This document shows, in pieces, positions 23,858-35,387 of a DNA stretch of 64,000 nt. The notes below the pieces were generated by a model. The model saw only the letters and a list, made by a program, of their open reading frames with translations. It was not told where the DNA came from and searched no databases. Source of the stretch: Gymnorhina tibicen. Its lineage: Eukaryota > Chordata > Aves > Passeriformes > Artamidae. The stretch lies in the NCBI GenBank assembly GCA_013399875.1, contig VXAZ01001725.1, positions 1,020,067 to 1,084,066 of the forward strand. Reading direction: 5' to 3'. Numbering within the stretch: position 1 is the stretch's first letter; each line of letters starts with the position of its first letter. Position numbers and translations under genes: made by a program.

Positions 23858-25752
23858 GTGAGAGATGGCCTTGCACTGCACTCTGGTATGCATGCATTTA
23901 AAGAGTCCAAAATCAAGAGATTTTGCAAAATTAGACAGTCAACCTATACCTGACCTCTACTGTGTGTGCTTGCAGCACAAGCTTTGCAAACACTTTTTCT
24001 AGTTGAAGTAGCAGGAGGATCATTTTTAGCACCAGAGGCAATTATTCTGGTCTGGAATTTCAAGATGATGTTGACTTTTACCACGAATACACTGAAGAGA
24101 TCGGTTTCAGCATTTCACAATAGCAGGGTCCCAGGAAAATATGTCCTCAGTCAGACTAATGGAGACCCAAGTTCTAAGTGGAGAAGATATTCCATTGTGT
24201 AAGAAGAGAGAAAAACAAGGAAAATCAAGGTATTGTCTTCTGTTGTTATCTGCTGGAGGCCCAGCTGAATTTCTGCAGATGGCAGATAGCTTTGCCAGCC
24301 TTCACAATCCAGTGGCTTTTCTTCCTATTTGTTTGGTCTCTAGGGAAACATGCAACATTTAGCAATTAGATGTTGATCCAAGTATTCAGCAAGGTCAAGG
24401 AAAGCTTTTATGTTGCTACAGTCTTTTTTCCCCTAACATGACTAATTTTAGAGTGTGCTTGTGTGCCTCGTATTGCGGCAGCAGTGGAGAGAAACTCTGT
24501 GACTGCAGAGTGCAAAATTTAAAATTCAGAAAAGGCATGTACTGGGAACTAGGAGAAATAGGGGATGCAGGTGGAATAGGGGGTTCCCAGGGAGCCCAGG
24601 CAGCAGAGCTACACCTGGGAGAAATGCTGCTGTTGCCTTATAAATTCATACTAATTTCACTGGGGTTTTTCAGATAACTTCACTGGGGTTTCACCGATAG
24701 CTTCACAGCTTGGGGCCATCCTCCCAGAGACCCAGGGCTGGCAGTGGTAATAACTCGCAAATTGAGTGTTTAATTATGCTTTTTTCCTTTCTTATATTAT
24801 GCAGTTCAACCAATTGCTTTTTATTCTGCACTGTTGCTTTCTTTTGCATCATCTGACGTCCTGCGTATCACTCTATTGCTCTTCCTTCCTTTGCAAAGTT
24901 GCTGCAAAACTTTTCAGCATAAATGCCACAATACTAGTAAAAATCCCTCCATCTCTCTGGTGTCAGGAAGGATGCAATAATTAAATACGCGTCCAGCATT
25001 CTGTAATACAAATTGATTTGAACTTAGCTGAAAACCAATAAGTAATAAGGATTTGTTGGCTTTCCTACCACTTTGTATGACAGCAGCAGAAGATAGCATC
25101 AAATCTCACATCCTGAAACACTCTGTCAAAAATAACATTCAGGGCAAAAGTAACTGGTGGTGGTTAAAGGTACATCCAGGATCCTGCAGAGCTGGGAACT
25201 GGGCTAGGAGCCCCTGACAGTGCAGAGCACTTCCCTGGATGTCTGTCAGAGTCATCTCGGTGTAAGATGATGCAAACTGGTCTGCAGCTATCAGAATCCC
25301 ATTGTGAAGGCAGGAGAGGAGGATGAGCTCATGTCTCTCCAGCAGGCAAGCCCGTGATCCAGGATGCCAAGAGGAGCCACAGGGCATGTGAGGATTCAGA
25401 CGTTGTCTTTGGCAGAGACACCAAAGATCCAAAGCCAGGAATCAAATTCTGCTGGGAAGGGCAGAGGAAAGAGAGAGCAAGCCTTTTGTGGAGTTCATGT
25501 TGTCAGTAGTCTTTCCTCAGACTCAGGAGTTTTTCCTCATGTACTCTGTGGTGAGTTTTGCAATCAGATTTTGCTGAGAGAAGCTCACTTTGGTAGGTTA
25601 AGGGTAGGGTCTTCCAGAGGCCCTGTGCTGATGTTGACTAACACCAAGTCTAGCACTGGTGAAGTCCATATCTGAGCTCTTTTTGTTTCCTGAAGAGGCA
25701 AAAAACTTCTCTTTCTCACACAGTGAGATCCTGGCTTCAGCATCAGTTGGTT
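23858..25752. other. unique noncoding stretch, nothing identified
   Basis: Only short unrecognised open frames (up to 103 codons) and no repeat family seen. Confidence 0.5.

Positions 25753-25794
<42 letters not shown>
25753..25794. repeat. (CAG)14 trinucleotide repeat
   Basis: Fourteen uninterrupted CAG units. An 87-codon plus-strand frame (25659-25922) crosses the repeat in the GCA phase and would encode 13 alanines followed by an acidic run (EAEEEAEVE). It has no recognised family and no supporting structure, so I treat the repeat as a noncoding microsatellite unless shown otherwise. A perfect tract of this length is likely to vary in length between individuals. Confidence 0.95.
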
Positions 25795-25795
<1 letters not shown>

Positions 25796-27340
25796 GCTTG
25801 AAGCAGAGGAAGAAGCAGAGGTTGAAAACTGGACCCAGCAGGAGTTCAGAGTGCAAAGCCATGATGTTGCAGAAGATGATAGAAAAGAGTTAATGCACCT
25901 GGAAAGGCAGCTGCTTCCCTAAATCCCTGGAGTCTTTGTGGAAAGGCTGTTTAGCTCCACAGCCAAGACCTTGCCTATATGTAAGGAACTGGTTCAGAAC
26001 AGTCTCTCTGCTTTGCCTTGTGTGAGGCAGGGTTTTCTCTGTATCAAACATTTGGGCCAAAAAGGCTTTCCCCAGCTCCTTAGTGATGTGATGACTCCTT
26101 CAGGGGATGAAACATGATCATGCATCTTCCATCCTACTGCCTCTCCCTCCCTGTGCCAGCCCCATGTCCTCTCCTATGGGAGAGGCTCTTGGTGCAGCAG
26201 CTGGAGCTCTCGTGCAGTGTTGGGAGTATGTGTGATTCAATATAAAACCCAGAAGGTCTAGCAAAAACTATTGCCATTTTTCCCTTTCCCATGGTATTCT
26301 TACCTTGCTTTGCCTCTGCTACACCTGCCTAAGCACAGGCTCTCATCTAAAGGCTTCATGAAATTACAGGAAAGACTGTCCATGATCCACAAATGTGCTA
26401 AATTGGGCTGTGTTTGACCTGTACAGCTCCTGGGCAACAAGTCAGTGCGGGCTGTGCTTGTGAAAGCTGGCCCTTCCCCACCCACTTCTCATGGAAAGCC
26501 ACGGCAGCAGCAGAAGTTACACAGGATAAAGGTCTTGGATAAAGCCATGTCAGTCTTGGTTTTACAGCCACTTTGAGTTTCCTGTTCACTCCTCTTTCTG
26601 CAACCTGAGGTTCATAAAAGCCTGATGAGGCTGACAGGAGTCTCTCCGTTATCTTGGAAATGAAAAACCATTATCTTGCCTCTGACCCTGAATCATCTTA
26701 TTCTCTGCAAGACTGAGCTATGTGACTGGTAAAACCCTTGTCTCTTCCCAGTCCAGCTATTGCATTTCATCCTTATGAAAACCTGAGATCTGAGCTATAT
26801 TCTGTGGTTTGTGTCCCCTGCTTAGAGCCTTCTGCCTTATTTTTATTCCATCCCACGAGTGGTGTTTCGTGGTGGTGGACTGAAGTTTGTCTTTTTATAA
26901 ATAAATTGGTACAAATTAGTATTCAGGACTTGAAACTGACAGTTCTTTCCTAACTTTTACAAAAATAGCCAATTTTCTTATGGAATCTTAAGAGATATCT
27001 GTTTCAGATGATTTGCATGGTTCATACTAGACTGAGGTATGTTAGAAATATCCGTAGCATTTTTCTAATATACAAAGGCTTGATTCAGTGGAGTAATTAA
27101 AAATAAAAAAGCTTCTGTGTTTAAGTACATTTGGAGCATACTCTTTTTAAGTCAAACACAATATAAACTGGTATTGATGAGAATATTCTGTTCCGATGAA
27201 GATCAGAAGAAGGATTTTATGCCAGTTGTATTGACCTGCTCAGGAAGATGAGGAGGCTGAGGGGACAATGCAGATTTCCAGTGGGCTGCTGCCTCCTCAG
27301 CTCAGCTGTGATCAGCTGGCAGCTCATCCTGAGCTGGCAG

Positions 27341-27372
27341 CTGCCTGTCCTGCCTGTCCTGCCTGTCCTGTC
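27341..27372. repeat. 9-bp tandem repeat (CTGCCTGTC)n
   Basis: Just over three copies of CTGCCTGTC, directly after a patch rich in CAGCTGGCAGCTC words. Small local minisatellite. Confidence 0.85.
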
Positions 27373-28629
27373 ACTGAGTCACTCTGCAGGGCAGTCCTGC
27401 TCCCCAGGAGGGGCGTGATGGCCTGATACTGAGGTGGTCAGGTGATGTCTGACAGGTTATTTTCTAGGAGGTATTAATTTTCAAATAGAATTTCACTGAA
27501 ACGCACTGGTTTAGGAAATTTTCTTTTGGGCTGTTCCCATGGACACAGCCTTGCACTGACTCCGAAGCCTTTTGTTTTTACCTTTCCAGAGTGAAGTGTT
27601 CTGTTTTTCTAGATGATTTTACATTTCAGCTTTTAATGTTTTCAAGTGATATAAAACAAAATATAAAGCCAAATTAGATTTTTTTCACTGTATCGAATTC
27701 CAGCAATTTGAATAACAAACACATTTCCATGGAATCTTAAGGACATACGAAATTTACTTTCTTTGTTGTATTTTCTAAAACAGACAAAAGTCCAAATCAT
27801 GCAATTTGCCATGAGAAACAGATAAAAACAGATATTAAGAGTCTCTAAGAACTTTCAAAGGAGTAACTCAATTTAAAATAATACCTTTTTCTTATCCCTT
27901 TTTTTTTTTTCTTTGCATTAATAATCAGTGAAAATACTCTTGCAGCATCAGGAGCTATTTAAACCAGATAAAATCTGCTATCTCCTTGACACCCTGTCAT
28001 CTTTCCAGCTTCCTTTCTCAACTTCAGGCAAAAAGGAAAACAGCTTAGTGATCCTCACACAGTTATTCTCAATTTTGTCATTTGGGATCCAGCACTTTCA
28101 GGGACAGCTGTAAGTCAGTTTCTGAGCCTGGAACTTCTTACAAGGGCACATTTTTTGGTGTGGATTCATCTCCTTTAGGAAGTATTTGAGTGGAGCTTGA
28201 AGGTAAATAGGAAATATTGTTGATTTGCAGTAGTAGGCAGAGTTGATGAGTTTCAGCCACATTAGAGGGGTCATGACTGGGCTTTTCATTTATCAAATAG
28301 TAGGAAAGGAGTGAGTTTGGACAGCATATATTTTGCCCTCTTTCATGGGAGTAGATTTTTGTACCCTCTAAGCCACAGCAGAGACAGTCTGTTTTTATTA
28401 GGCTTTAGTTTCCCCTTCTGTAATAGCTGAGTGTGGCCAAAGCAAAAATCCCAAGCATTTGAGCTGTTTTTTGGCTGAGCCCCCTTGCCTTGGCGCTCAC
28501 TTGGAGCCTGTTGCCGCTCCCGAGGATGATGGAACGGCTCCCACTGGGAGCTGGATCAAGTTTTGAGCTGCTCCTCGCTGCTTGTTTATTTGTCCTATTC
28601 TCTGGGCTTGGCAGGTGGCATTTTTGCTC

Positions 28630-28790
28630 AGTGATTCATTCTCCGGCACATGCGTTTATCTGGGCTGACATTTTAATCATGCAAATAAGGATCTCCTTAA
28701 TGAAGAAAAAAATTAATTTCACAACTGTTGCTACAAACACAGTGACAGTCCTGCTAATGTCATTACATTTATAATACAATCAGTGGCTTT
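28630..28790. promoter_or_regulatory. candidate conserved noncoding (enhancer-like) block
   Basis: AT-rich, non-repetitive sequence with a perfect octamer ATGCAAAT at 28679-28686 (POU-factor site) and an AATTAATT homeodomain-type core at 28711-28718 within 40 bp. Such clustering is typical of vertebrate developmental enhancers, but conservation cannot be seen from a single sequence. Confidence 0.2.
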
Positions 28791-30306
28791 TCCATAATTG
28801 CTATAAACTGGCACACTTAACAGCGGAGTAAAGGTTACACAAAGAGCTGTGTGACTCCCCTTGTTCACTCGCTTTTTTTATCAAGAGTGTTTGGCACTCT
28901 TCATATGTCCTTTTGAAATGTTCTGGTCATCACCGCTTCATTGCCTGTACCACAGACGGCTTTGCCTTTGTTGGAGGAACAGACAAAATAAGTGGCAAGG
29001 AGACAACTCCTCTGTGACCTTTTGTGGCTTCTTGTCTTTCACATCACAGTCTGCGGGGTAAACACAGTGACTCATTCTCTTTCAGTAAGTAGCTGCCTTC
29101 CCAAGGTTTTGTTATTTGCAGGATTTTTCTGTTATAAAATCTGCACCCAAAGAGCAGCGGGATGTGAGCTGAGAGCAGCCAGTTTCTGCCTCCAGACCAC
29201 TACAGGTTTGGTAGGCAATAAGGAGTGAAAGAAAATTCCTGGGCAGAATCACACCTTTGTCATTCTTCCCTCCTCCTAAACCTTCCACAACAAGCTTCAT
29301 TTTTCAGTTCTCCGGCAAGAGAGTGTATCAGTGACAAGCTTAAAAAAACAGTTATGTAGCAAAAGAGCAGCCAGAAGAAAGGGCTTCCTAAAGGGGAAGG
29401 GTGCTAAAATGCTCTGAAATTAGCAGAAAACCAGTGACTTGTGAAACTGAGGTGTCAGGATGCTCAGTACCGTTGTGCAGTGTCAGCCTGGGATAAGGGA
29501 TAGCTGTTTCAAACCCAGTGTCTTCTCTTTGACTTTGACATGCTGTGAGTGAGGTGCTCAAGGCCCAGGTAAAGACTTTAATCCCCAGTGAAGGGGGTTG
29601 GGAACTGTGCTCTGGTCTCAGGGTGATATGAACCACCCTCAGGCTGTGTTACCTCTGCAGAAAGGTGTTTTCAGGTTGGGTTTTTTTGACGTTTTTGTTA
29701 GCAAGGGAGGGTTTAAAATTGTTGGAAAACATCTCTCAGAATAAAGCTCTTGAACTCAGGGTACTTCCCACAGGCACTTGAGGTAGTTCCTTTAAAGCAT
29801 TTCATGTGTCAATATTTCAGTTTTTACCCAAATGGGATGAGCTTCCCTGGTGGCAGAAATGCAGGAAAAGCAAACCTCTCAGGAGCAGCAAGTTTGCTGC
29901 CACACCTTGGGGATTTCTCAGGAATGAAAGAGGAGGAGGACAACAGTAAATGAATGGAGAAAAAGCACAAAAGTAGGGAAAGGGCTGGAGGATATTGGCT
30001 GGGGAGGTTCATCTTGTCAGTGGGCAATTCAGGACCTCTTCCAAGGTCACTTTGGCCCATGTTTGCCACCATACCTACACTGACTAAGGATGTGATACAT
30101 TTAATTGACCTATCTAAGCCAGAAAACTCCTGGTGTAGATGGAGTATTGGACTGCATCGAACAGGTGAGACCTGTATCTGCAGCAGCAGCAGTCTGTGTG
30201 TGGTACAGAAGCTCAGGAATTCCTCAGCAGAAGCTCAGGAATGAAAAAAGTCAGTGCTTGCCCATGGTGGGCATGCTCCAGGTGCTATTTCTTTGCAAAG
30301 CATCTC

Positions 30307-30567
30307 AAATGGCCTCAAGTTGCACCAGGTGATGTTTAGATTAGCTATTAGGAAAAATTTCTTCACTGAAAGGGTGGGCAGGCATTGGAATAAGCTTCTC
30401 AGGGAAGTGGTGGATTCACCATGCCTTGAAGCAATCAAAAATTATGTGGTTGTGGCACTCGGGGTCATGATTTAGTAGTAATGTGACAGTGCTGGGTTAA
30501 TGGTTGGACTTGCTGATCTTAAAGGTCTTTTCCAACCTTACCAATTTTATGATCCTTTGGTTCTATC
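30307..30567 (+). mobile_element. CR1 LINE 3'-end fragment
   Basis: Forward CR1: GGCCTCAAGTTGCACCAGG, then TATTAGGAAAAATTTCTTCA, then GGGAAGTGGTGGATTCACCA, then TTGGACTTGCTGATCTTAAA, ending AATTTTATGATCCTTTGG, a decayed version of the ATTCTATGATTCT tail. It is 5'-truncated and about 260 bp. The residual C-terminal coding frame is interrupted. Confidence 0.92.
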
Positions 30568-31146
30568 CCTGGAACCAGAATGAGTGTCTGTGTGCTGCAC
30601 AAACCCACCAGAAACTGGGACCACACTGGTGAGACCTTGGCACTGACCTTCCTTTTCACTGCCTCCCTCCCCTTAGAAGATGTGCAAGTCTGCAGCTCAA
30701 AGAGACTTTTTCCATGGTTCCTTTCTGTGCTGCAAAGGCTCAGAATCATGGGCCAGGGGATCAGTTCACACATATTGAAGCAGTGCCTGTGTCTGGGGTG
30801 TGAAGCCTGTATTATTATTGCTCAGGAGATTTCCTTTCCCATATTCACCCCAAGGATTCTTGTGCCTCGGTGGGAAATCACATCCTGTGACAATGATGCC
30901 TTAGGTTTTAACTTTTGTATTTTTCAAATCCTGCATTGCCTAGTGTGTAACTCTGAACCTTCTTGCAGCCTGCGAGCTGCTGCTTCTTAGGCCAGACAGA
31001 CACAAAAAAGCCTCTCTGAGCTTGCTACTCAAGGACGCTCAGGTTGTCCTAGGCCCAAAAGCTGTAAACTAGGGCCTCTAGAGAGGTGGAGAAATTGAAG
31101 AAATTACATCATTAGCTAAAGTTTTAATTGGCAAATTTATGCTGAT

Positions 31147-31172
31147 ATGCAAATGGACCAAACCTATAAAAG
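31147..31172 (+). promoter_or_regulatory. LTR promoter: octamer plus TATA box (copy A)
   Basis: A perfect octamer ATGCAAAT (31147-31154) lies ten bases upstream of a TATA box, TATAAAAG (31165-31172), in the sense orientation of the LTR. Both elements are unchanged in copies B and C, with the same spacing to within a base, which marks them as the core promoter of the family. Confidence 0.7.
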
Positions 31173-31262
31173 TGTGAAGAACTCGTGACTCGTTGTCCAT
31201 CTTGGGGTCCATTTTTGGGTGTAGCCTTTGGCTCCCCAGGGTGTACCTTTGAAGGCCTTTCC

Positions 31263-31268
31263 AATAAA
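31263..31268 (+). terminator. LTR poly(A) signal (copy A)
   Basis: AATAAA about 90 bp downstream of the TATA box, placed as expected for the R region. The same signal is present in reverse at 46774-46779 in copy B. Confidence 0.65.
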
Positions 31269-31331
31269 TACCTACCTTTATTCCCTTATTCCTGTCTAGT
31301 CTCTGTTCCTAGGTAACCACTCAAGGCATCA

Positions 31332-34300
31332 ACAAGACAGTTTGTTGCCTTTGCATCAACTTCCAAGAGCCTGGAACACGCCATTGTAGTGAAGGATCCT
31401 TTGAAGTGTTACTGCACCTTTCTGCTTTTCATGCAGGGGTGACTATCATGTGTATTTTTGTTAGACAATAACCATTCACTGTGACATGTCTTTTTACCTG
31501 ATGCTGGAGCATGCCTTCAACCAGAGCTGCAAAATGGGGTCCCAGAATGAGGGTTTGTAACATTCTTCCCCAGGCAGCCTCAGAGCCCCAATGGCTTCTC
31601 GGCTCATAGTGCCAACCCACAGAGTTAGAATGTCATGGATCTCACCTTTGGAGATCAAGACAAAAAAGAGAGGATAAGTGCTAGGGCTTGGACAACAGTT
31701 TTTATTTGCTTTTGGTTTTCCAGCCTTTTGGGGTTACCCTTTAAAAGACTGTTTTCTGCAGGGGTTAGATCCTGGAGCTCATTTTTTAGTAGTAGCTGAC
31801 ATTTGTCCAGAACTGCATGACCTCGGGAGCTGGAACAAGCAGCAGTGAAATCACATTATGAGGACTGGCTGCTGCCTCTTTACCAGTCTGACACAGGAAT
31901 AAAATATATTGTGGTTGTCCCAGTTAAATCTTCTTGCTTTCAGACAGAAGTGAAATGATATCTCCCCTTATGCTCCTGTGCTGGTACCACAGCCCCAGCC
32001 CAGTCTGTGGGTTACCCTTGCCCTCTGTCTGTGCTGTGACATCCATGCCCAAAGCTTACAGAACACCAAGTTCTGGTGAAGAATTAATTCTCTGAAGCGA
32101 GAGATGTTGGACACCGTGTGCTGCTGGCGCGCCAGGGCTGGCCGGCGTGTGCCCTGGCAGGCTCCTGCTGCCTGTCTGTGTTCCCTCCTGTTGGCCAGGA
32201 ACTTTTCCCAAACCCTTTGGTCTTCTCCAGGAGCTTTGAATATTTCCCCCCTGCAGCTGTAGAACGGGACATTTTCTCTGCTGGGATCCACTGGCTCTTT
32301 CACTGATCCATTTCTAGGATAGGATAGGGGTCTTGGACCCACAGGTGTTTACACTTCTCACCACACATTTGTGTTTTCAGTATAACAACAGAAACCTGAC
32401 CAGTGTCTGTCATGCACAGTCCATTCTGCCTTTACAGCAGGAAGAAAACTGCATTTCAGAAGAAAAGTGTTTCTGAGCCTTTACTTACAGTTGTCTGACT
32501 GAAAACAAATGCACTTCCACGAGGCACATTAAAAACTCTTTAAAAAAAGTGTTGTGGCCAAAGCTTGAGCTGGTGCTGTCTAGTCCAAGAACCCCAAATC
32601 CTGTGAGCCCTTCTGAGCTCACAGGCAGGGCAGTGGCAGCTATATGTGCCACAAGCAGGGGTATATGGTGTGTCTCACAGAGCCAGCAAAGGAAAATTTG
32701 GCATCAGAAAGCAAATTCAGCACGTGAGCAGTCATGTTAATGGCTGCTGCCATCTCCTCTCCCCTTCCCTCCCTCTGCTCCCTCCCCCTGGAAGGACATG
32801 GGAACTGTTAGTTGGGGCGTCACCTGCTGAGGATAGAAGTGACATTTCTGAGGCACATCACACGGGGGAAGTTGAGGTGTTTTGATCTGTCTTAGGCAAG
32901 GCTGATGGCAATTTAAAGAAGATGTTTTTGTACGTGCTGAGATGTCATAATTCTGGGCTGATGGGCAGAAAAACTGCTGGTGGAAAAGCAGCCTCGTACA
33001 GGAGTTCTCTTGCAAGAGAGGCTGTGGAGGCAGGATCTGATCCTTAATTAACTCAGACATCAGAATGGAAACCACAAATACTTGCAAGAGGGTTTTTTTT
33101 AAAAAAAACCTGACACATAAGATAAATATTAAGTATTGATCTGAACCCCATAGATCTTCAGTCCATTTCCATTCATTCCCTTCTGCTTTAAATGCAGATA
33201 TTTATTGTTAAATATATATTCCAGTACTTCAATATAAACAGTTCATGCAATTCAATGTTACATTGCACACAGCTAGAATATATTAAAAATGATGGATGTT
33301 TTCTAGCTAGAGATGATCCTGTGCTGTGTTAAGTCAAAAGTACAGCTAAGCCAGTACTGGGCCTGGGTCAGCAGCTGGTTAGGCCTTTAATTCTGCATCT
33401 CTCTTCCCAGTCTTACTTCCCTGCTCCAGTTTTCCTCTGCAAGGAGGAAATCCAGCAATATGCTAGCTTTATATGGTCTTTGAAATTCAGAGTGGACATA
33501 GAAACAGGACAGAGCTCCTGTATCCTGAGCATGGGGTGCTGCTGAGACCCTTAACACTCCACAGCTCGTTTTGTTTAATTCAGAAATAGTTATGCGAGAC
33601 TGCAGTAGCAAAGAGTCAACACTAGATAGCATTTCATGTTTGTTTTGAGGGCGAAAAGCCTTTTGTTCTCGTATTAGGTAGGTTCTGAAAAATTCCAAGC
33701 ACATATTTTGGACATAATTAATTGTCAGTGTTTCCTGGTGATCTGTGCGATGTCTCCTATAAATTCAAAACAACAGGCAACAAAACTATCCTTTTTTCTG
33801 TATTGTTTACTTGACATCTTTGTATCAGCATAGAATTTATTCACATTTCTAAAGTGCTTAATGCTGTTTTTCCTCTGGGTGCAGAGGTAAGAGGCTTATA
33901 TTCGATCTTTGCATGGGCCGTGTTCCTGATCCTGTTAACATCAGTGTGAAACCTCCACCAGGCTGGGGTGCAGCCTGTGGTGCACTTGTAAGTACCATGC
34001 AGGGACATCAAGGCACAAGCAGCTACATGGGCAGCGAAGGAATGTTACTTGTGATCTGCAGAACAACAAAAAACCTCTGGATGGGGTCTGGCTCATGAAT
34101 TAAGGCACACTCACCTTGGTGTCTGTGTGTGGGTGTCGATGAGGAAAATGCTGAGTTGCTGTTACATGAGGGGGATCCAGCACTCAATCCAGTGTCCTCC
34201 TGTAGGCATCTTTTAACATCCAGTACATTCCAGGCTATCTGAGACATCCACTTATAACCCATGTGAGAGCCATGAGCTTCTGAGTGCCAGCTGAAGTCCA

Positions 34301-35138
34301 GAAGGGACACCCTACAGCATTTCAGAGTACACCAGATTCCTGCATTTGAGCAGTGGAGTCAGACCCCTGTTGTCCACTGACAGTGGTGGGAATGAGACAC
34401 CCCGCCCCACCTCAGCACCTACATGAAGATTCTTTGACTTAGGTCTCTTGGTCTTCAAGATGAATTTCATCCTTCGTGAAGAATTAGGTCACCTAAACCG
34501 GGGCATGCATTTGACCCAAGGTACCTCACCCAGCTTCCAGATGCTGGCCCAGGAAGTTTTAGGTCTCCTATAGAGTTCAATTAAAAAGCTCTAAGAAAAT
34601 GTCTCAGATACCCTAGGGTCTCTCAAAGGGCTCTACAGCCCTATGCTTCGGCAGCTGCCTCCTCTTCTGCACATCTGAGCAGACACCTTCAGGCTCCACT
34701 CAAACTGGTTTTATGGCCAGGAGGTTGATCCACATGACTGCAGCACTGGATTTGGGCAATCCTTGGTGGAAGTGCCCACTCCAGCACAAGCAGGATATGA
34801 CCCTATTTGCCCATATTCTACAGAAGAACTCCCACTGTGGGGTTCTTGATGTAAGATGGAGTGAGAATAGGCAGGGAACAGATCCTGAAGGATCCCAGAG
34901 GCTGCTGCAAGTGGGGGGCTCCCATGCTGAGAAGGAGATGGTGGAGCCCAGCTGTGGCGGGAGGTGTGCTGTGGGTCCCCAGGGCTCTCCTGTGACTGCA
35001 ACGTCCAGAAACAGCACTGCAAAACTCTCCTTAAAATATGCTGATCACACAGGAACTTGAGGCAGCTGTGCCGCAGTGTCTTACGAAAATTACTTGGCAT
35101 CTCTTTAGCATATGAAATTGGTGTTGAAGGGAATGATA
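31332..35138. other. unique noncoding stretch
   Basis: No gene or named repeat recognised. A 124-codon minus-strand frame (31968-32342) is unrecognised. A perfect A/T palindrome lies at 33091-33110. Confidence 0.45.
33091..33110. repeat. perfect 20-bp palindrome
   Basis: GGTTTTTTTTAAAAAAAACC, self-complementary over all 20 bases. It could extrude a hairpin, or be a T-run/A-run junction grown by slippage. Confidence 0.9.
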
Positions 35139-35387
35139 TGAAGTTGTGTCAGGGGAGATTTAGGTCAGATATTAGAAAAAGGTTCTTCACCCAGAGGGTA
35201 GTCAGACACTGGAACAGGCTCCCCAGGGAGATGGTCACAGCACCAACCTGACAGAGTTCAAGAAGCATTGGAACAATCCTCTCAGGCACATGGTGTGGCT
35301 CTTGGGGTGTCCCGTGCAGGGCCAGGAGTTGGACTACAATGACCCTTGTGGGTCCCTTCTATCTTGGCATAATCTGTGATTCTGTGC
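35139..35387 (+). mobile_element. CR1 LINE 3'-end fragment
   Basis: Forward CR1 with the AGGGGAGATTTAGGTCAGA, ACTGGAACAGGCTCCCCAGG and GTTGGACTACAATGACCC blocks, ending ATAATCTGTGATTCTGTG. The residual C-terminal frame ([20 protein letters not shown] in translation) is the conserved CR1 ORF2 tail. It is truncated upstream and interrupted downstream. Confidence 0.93.

Larger units (their letters stand above)
25795..30306. other. unique noncoding stretch with one small tandem array
   Basis: No gene recognised. It contains a 9-bp tandem array (27341-27372) and an AT-rich motif block (28630-28790), listed separately. A short match to the reversed MIR core at about 28401-28430 (TTAGTTTCCCCTTCTGTAA) is too short to call. 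Confidence 0.45.
30894..31331 (+). mobile_element. solo LTR, family X copy A
   Basis: A 438-bp element starting TGATGCCTT and ending AAGGCATCA, a perfect 9-bp terminal inverted repeat with the canonical TG...CA ends. It is flanked by an exact 4-bp target duplication, ACAA (30890-30893 and 31332-31335). Two further copies of the same family occur at 46711 and 52169. It has an octamer, a TATA box and a poly(A) signal in the order of an LTR promoter and R region. No gag, pol or env adjoins it, so it is a solo LTR left by recombination between the two ends of a provirus. The 4-bp duplication fits an ERV1 (gamma-type) integrase. I do not know its library name. Confidence 0.92.

Noticed and set aside
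34640..34660. GCTTCGGCAGC, matching the start of U6 snRNA
   Set aside because: Only 11 bases match; the following sequence has none of the U6 body and no upstream U6 promoter elements.
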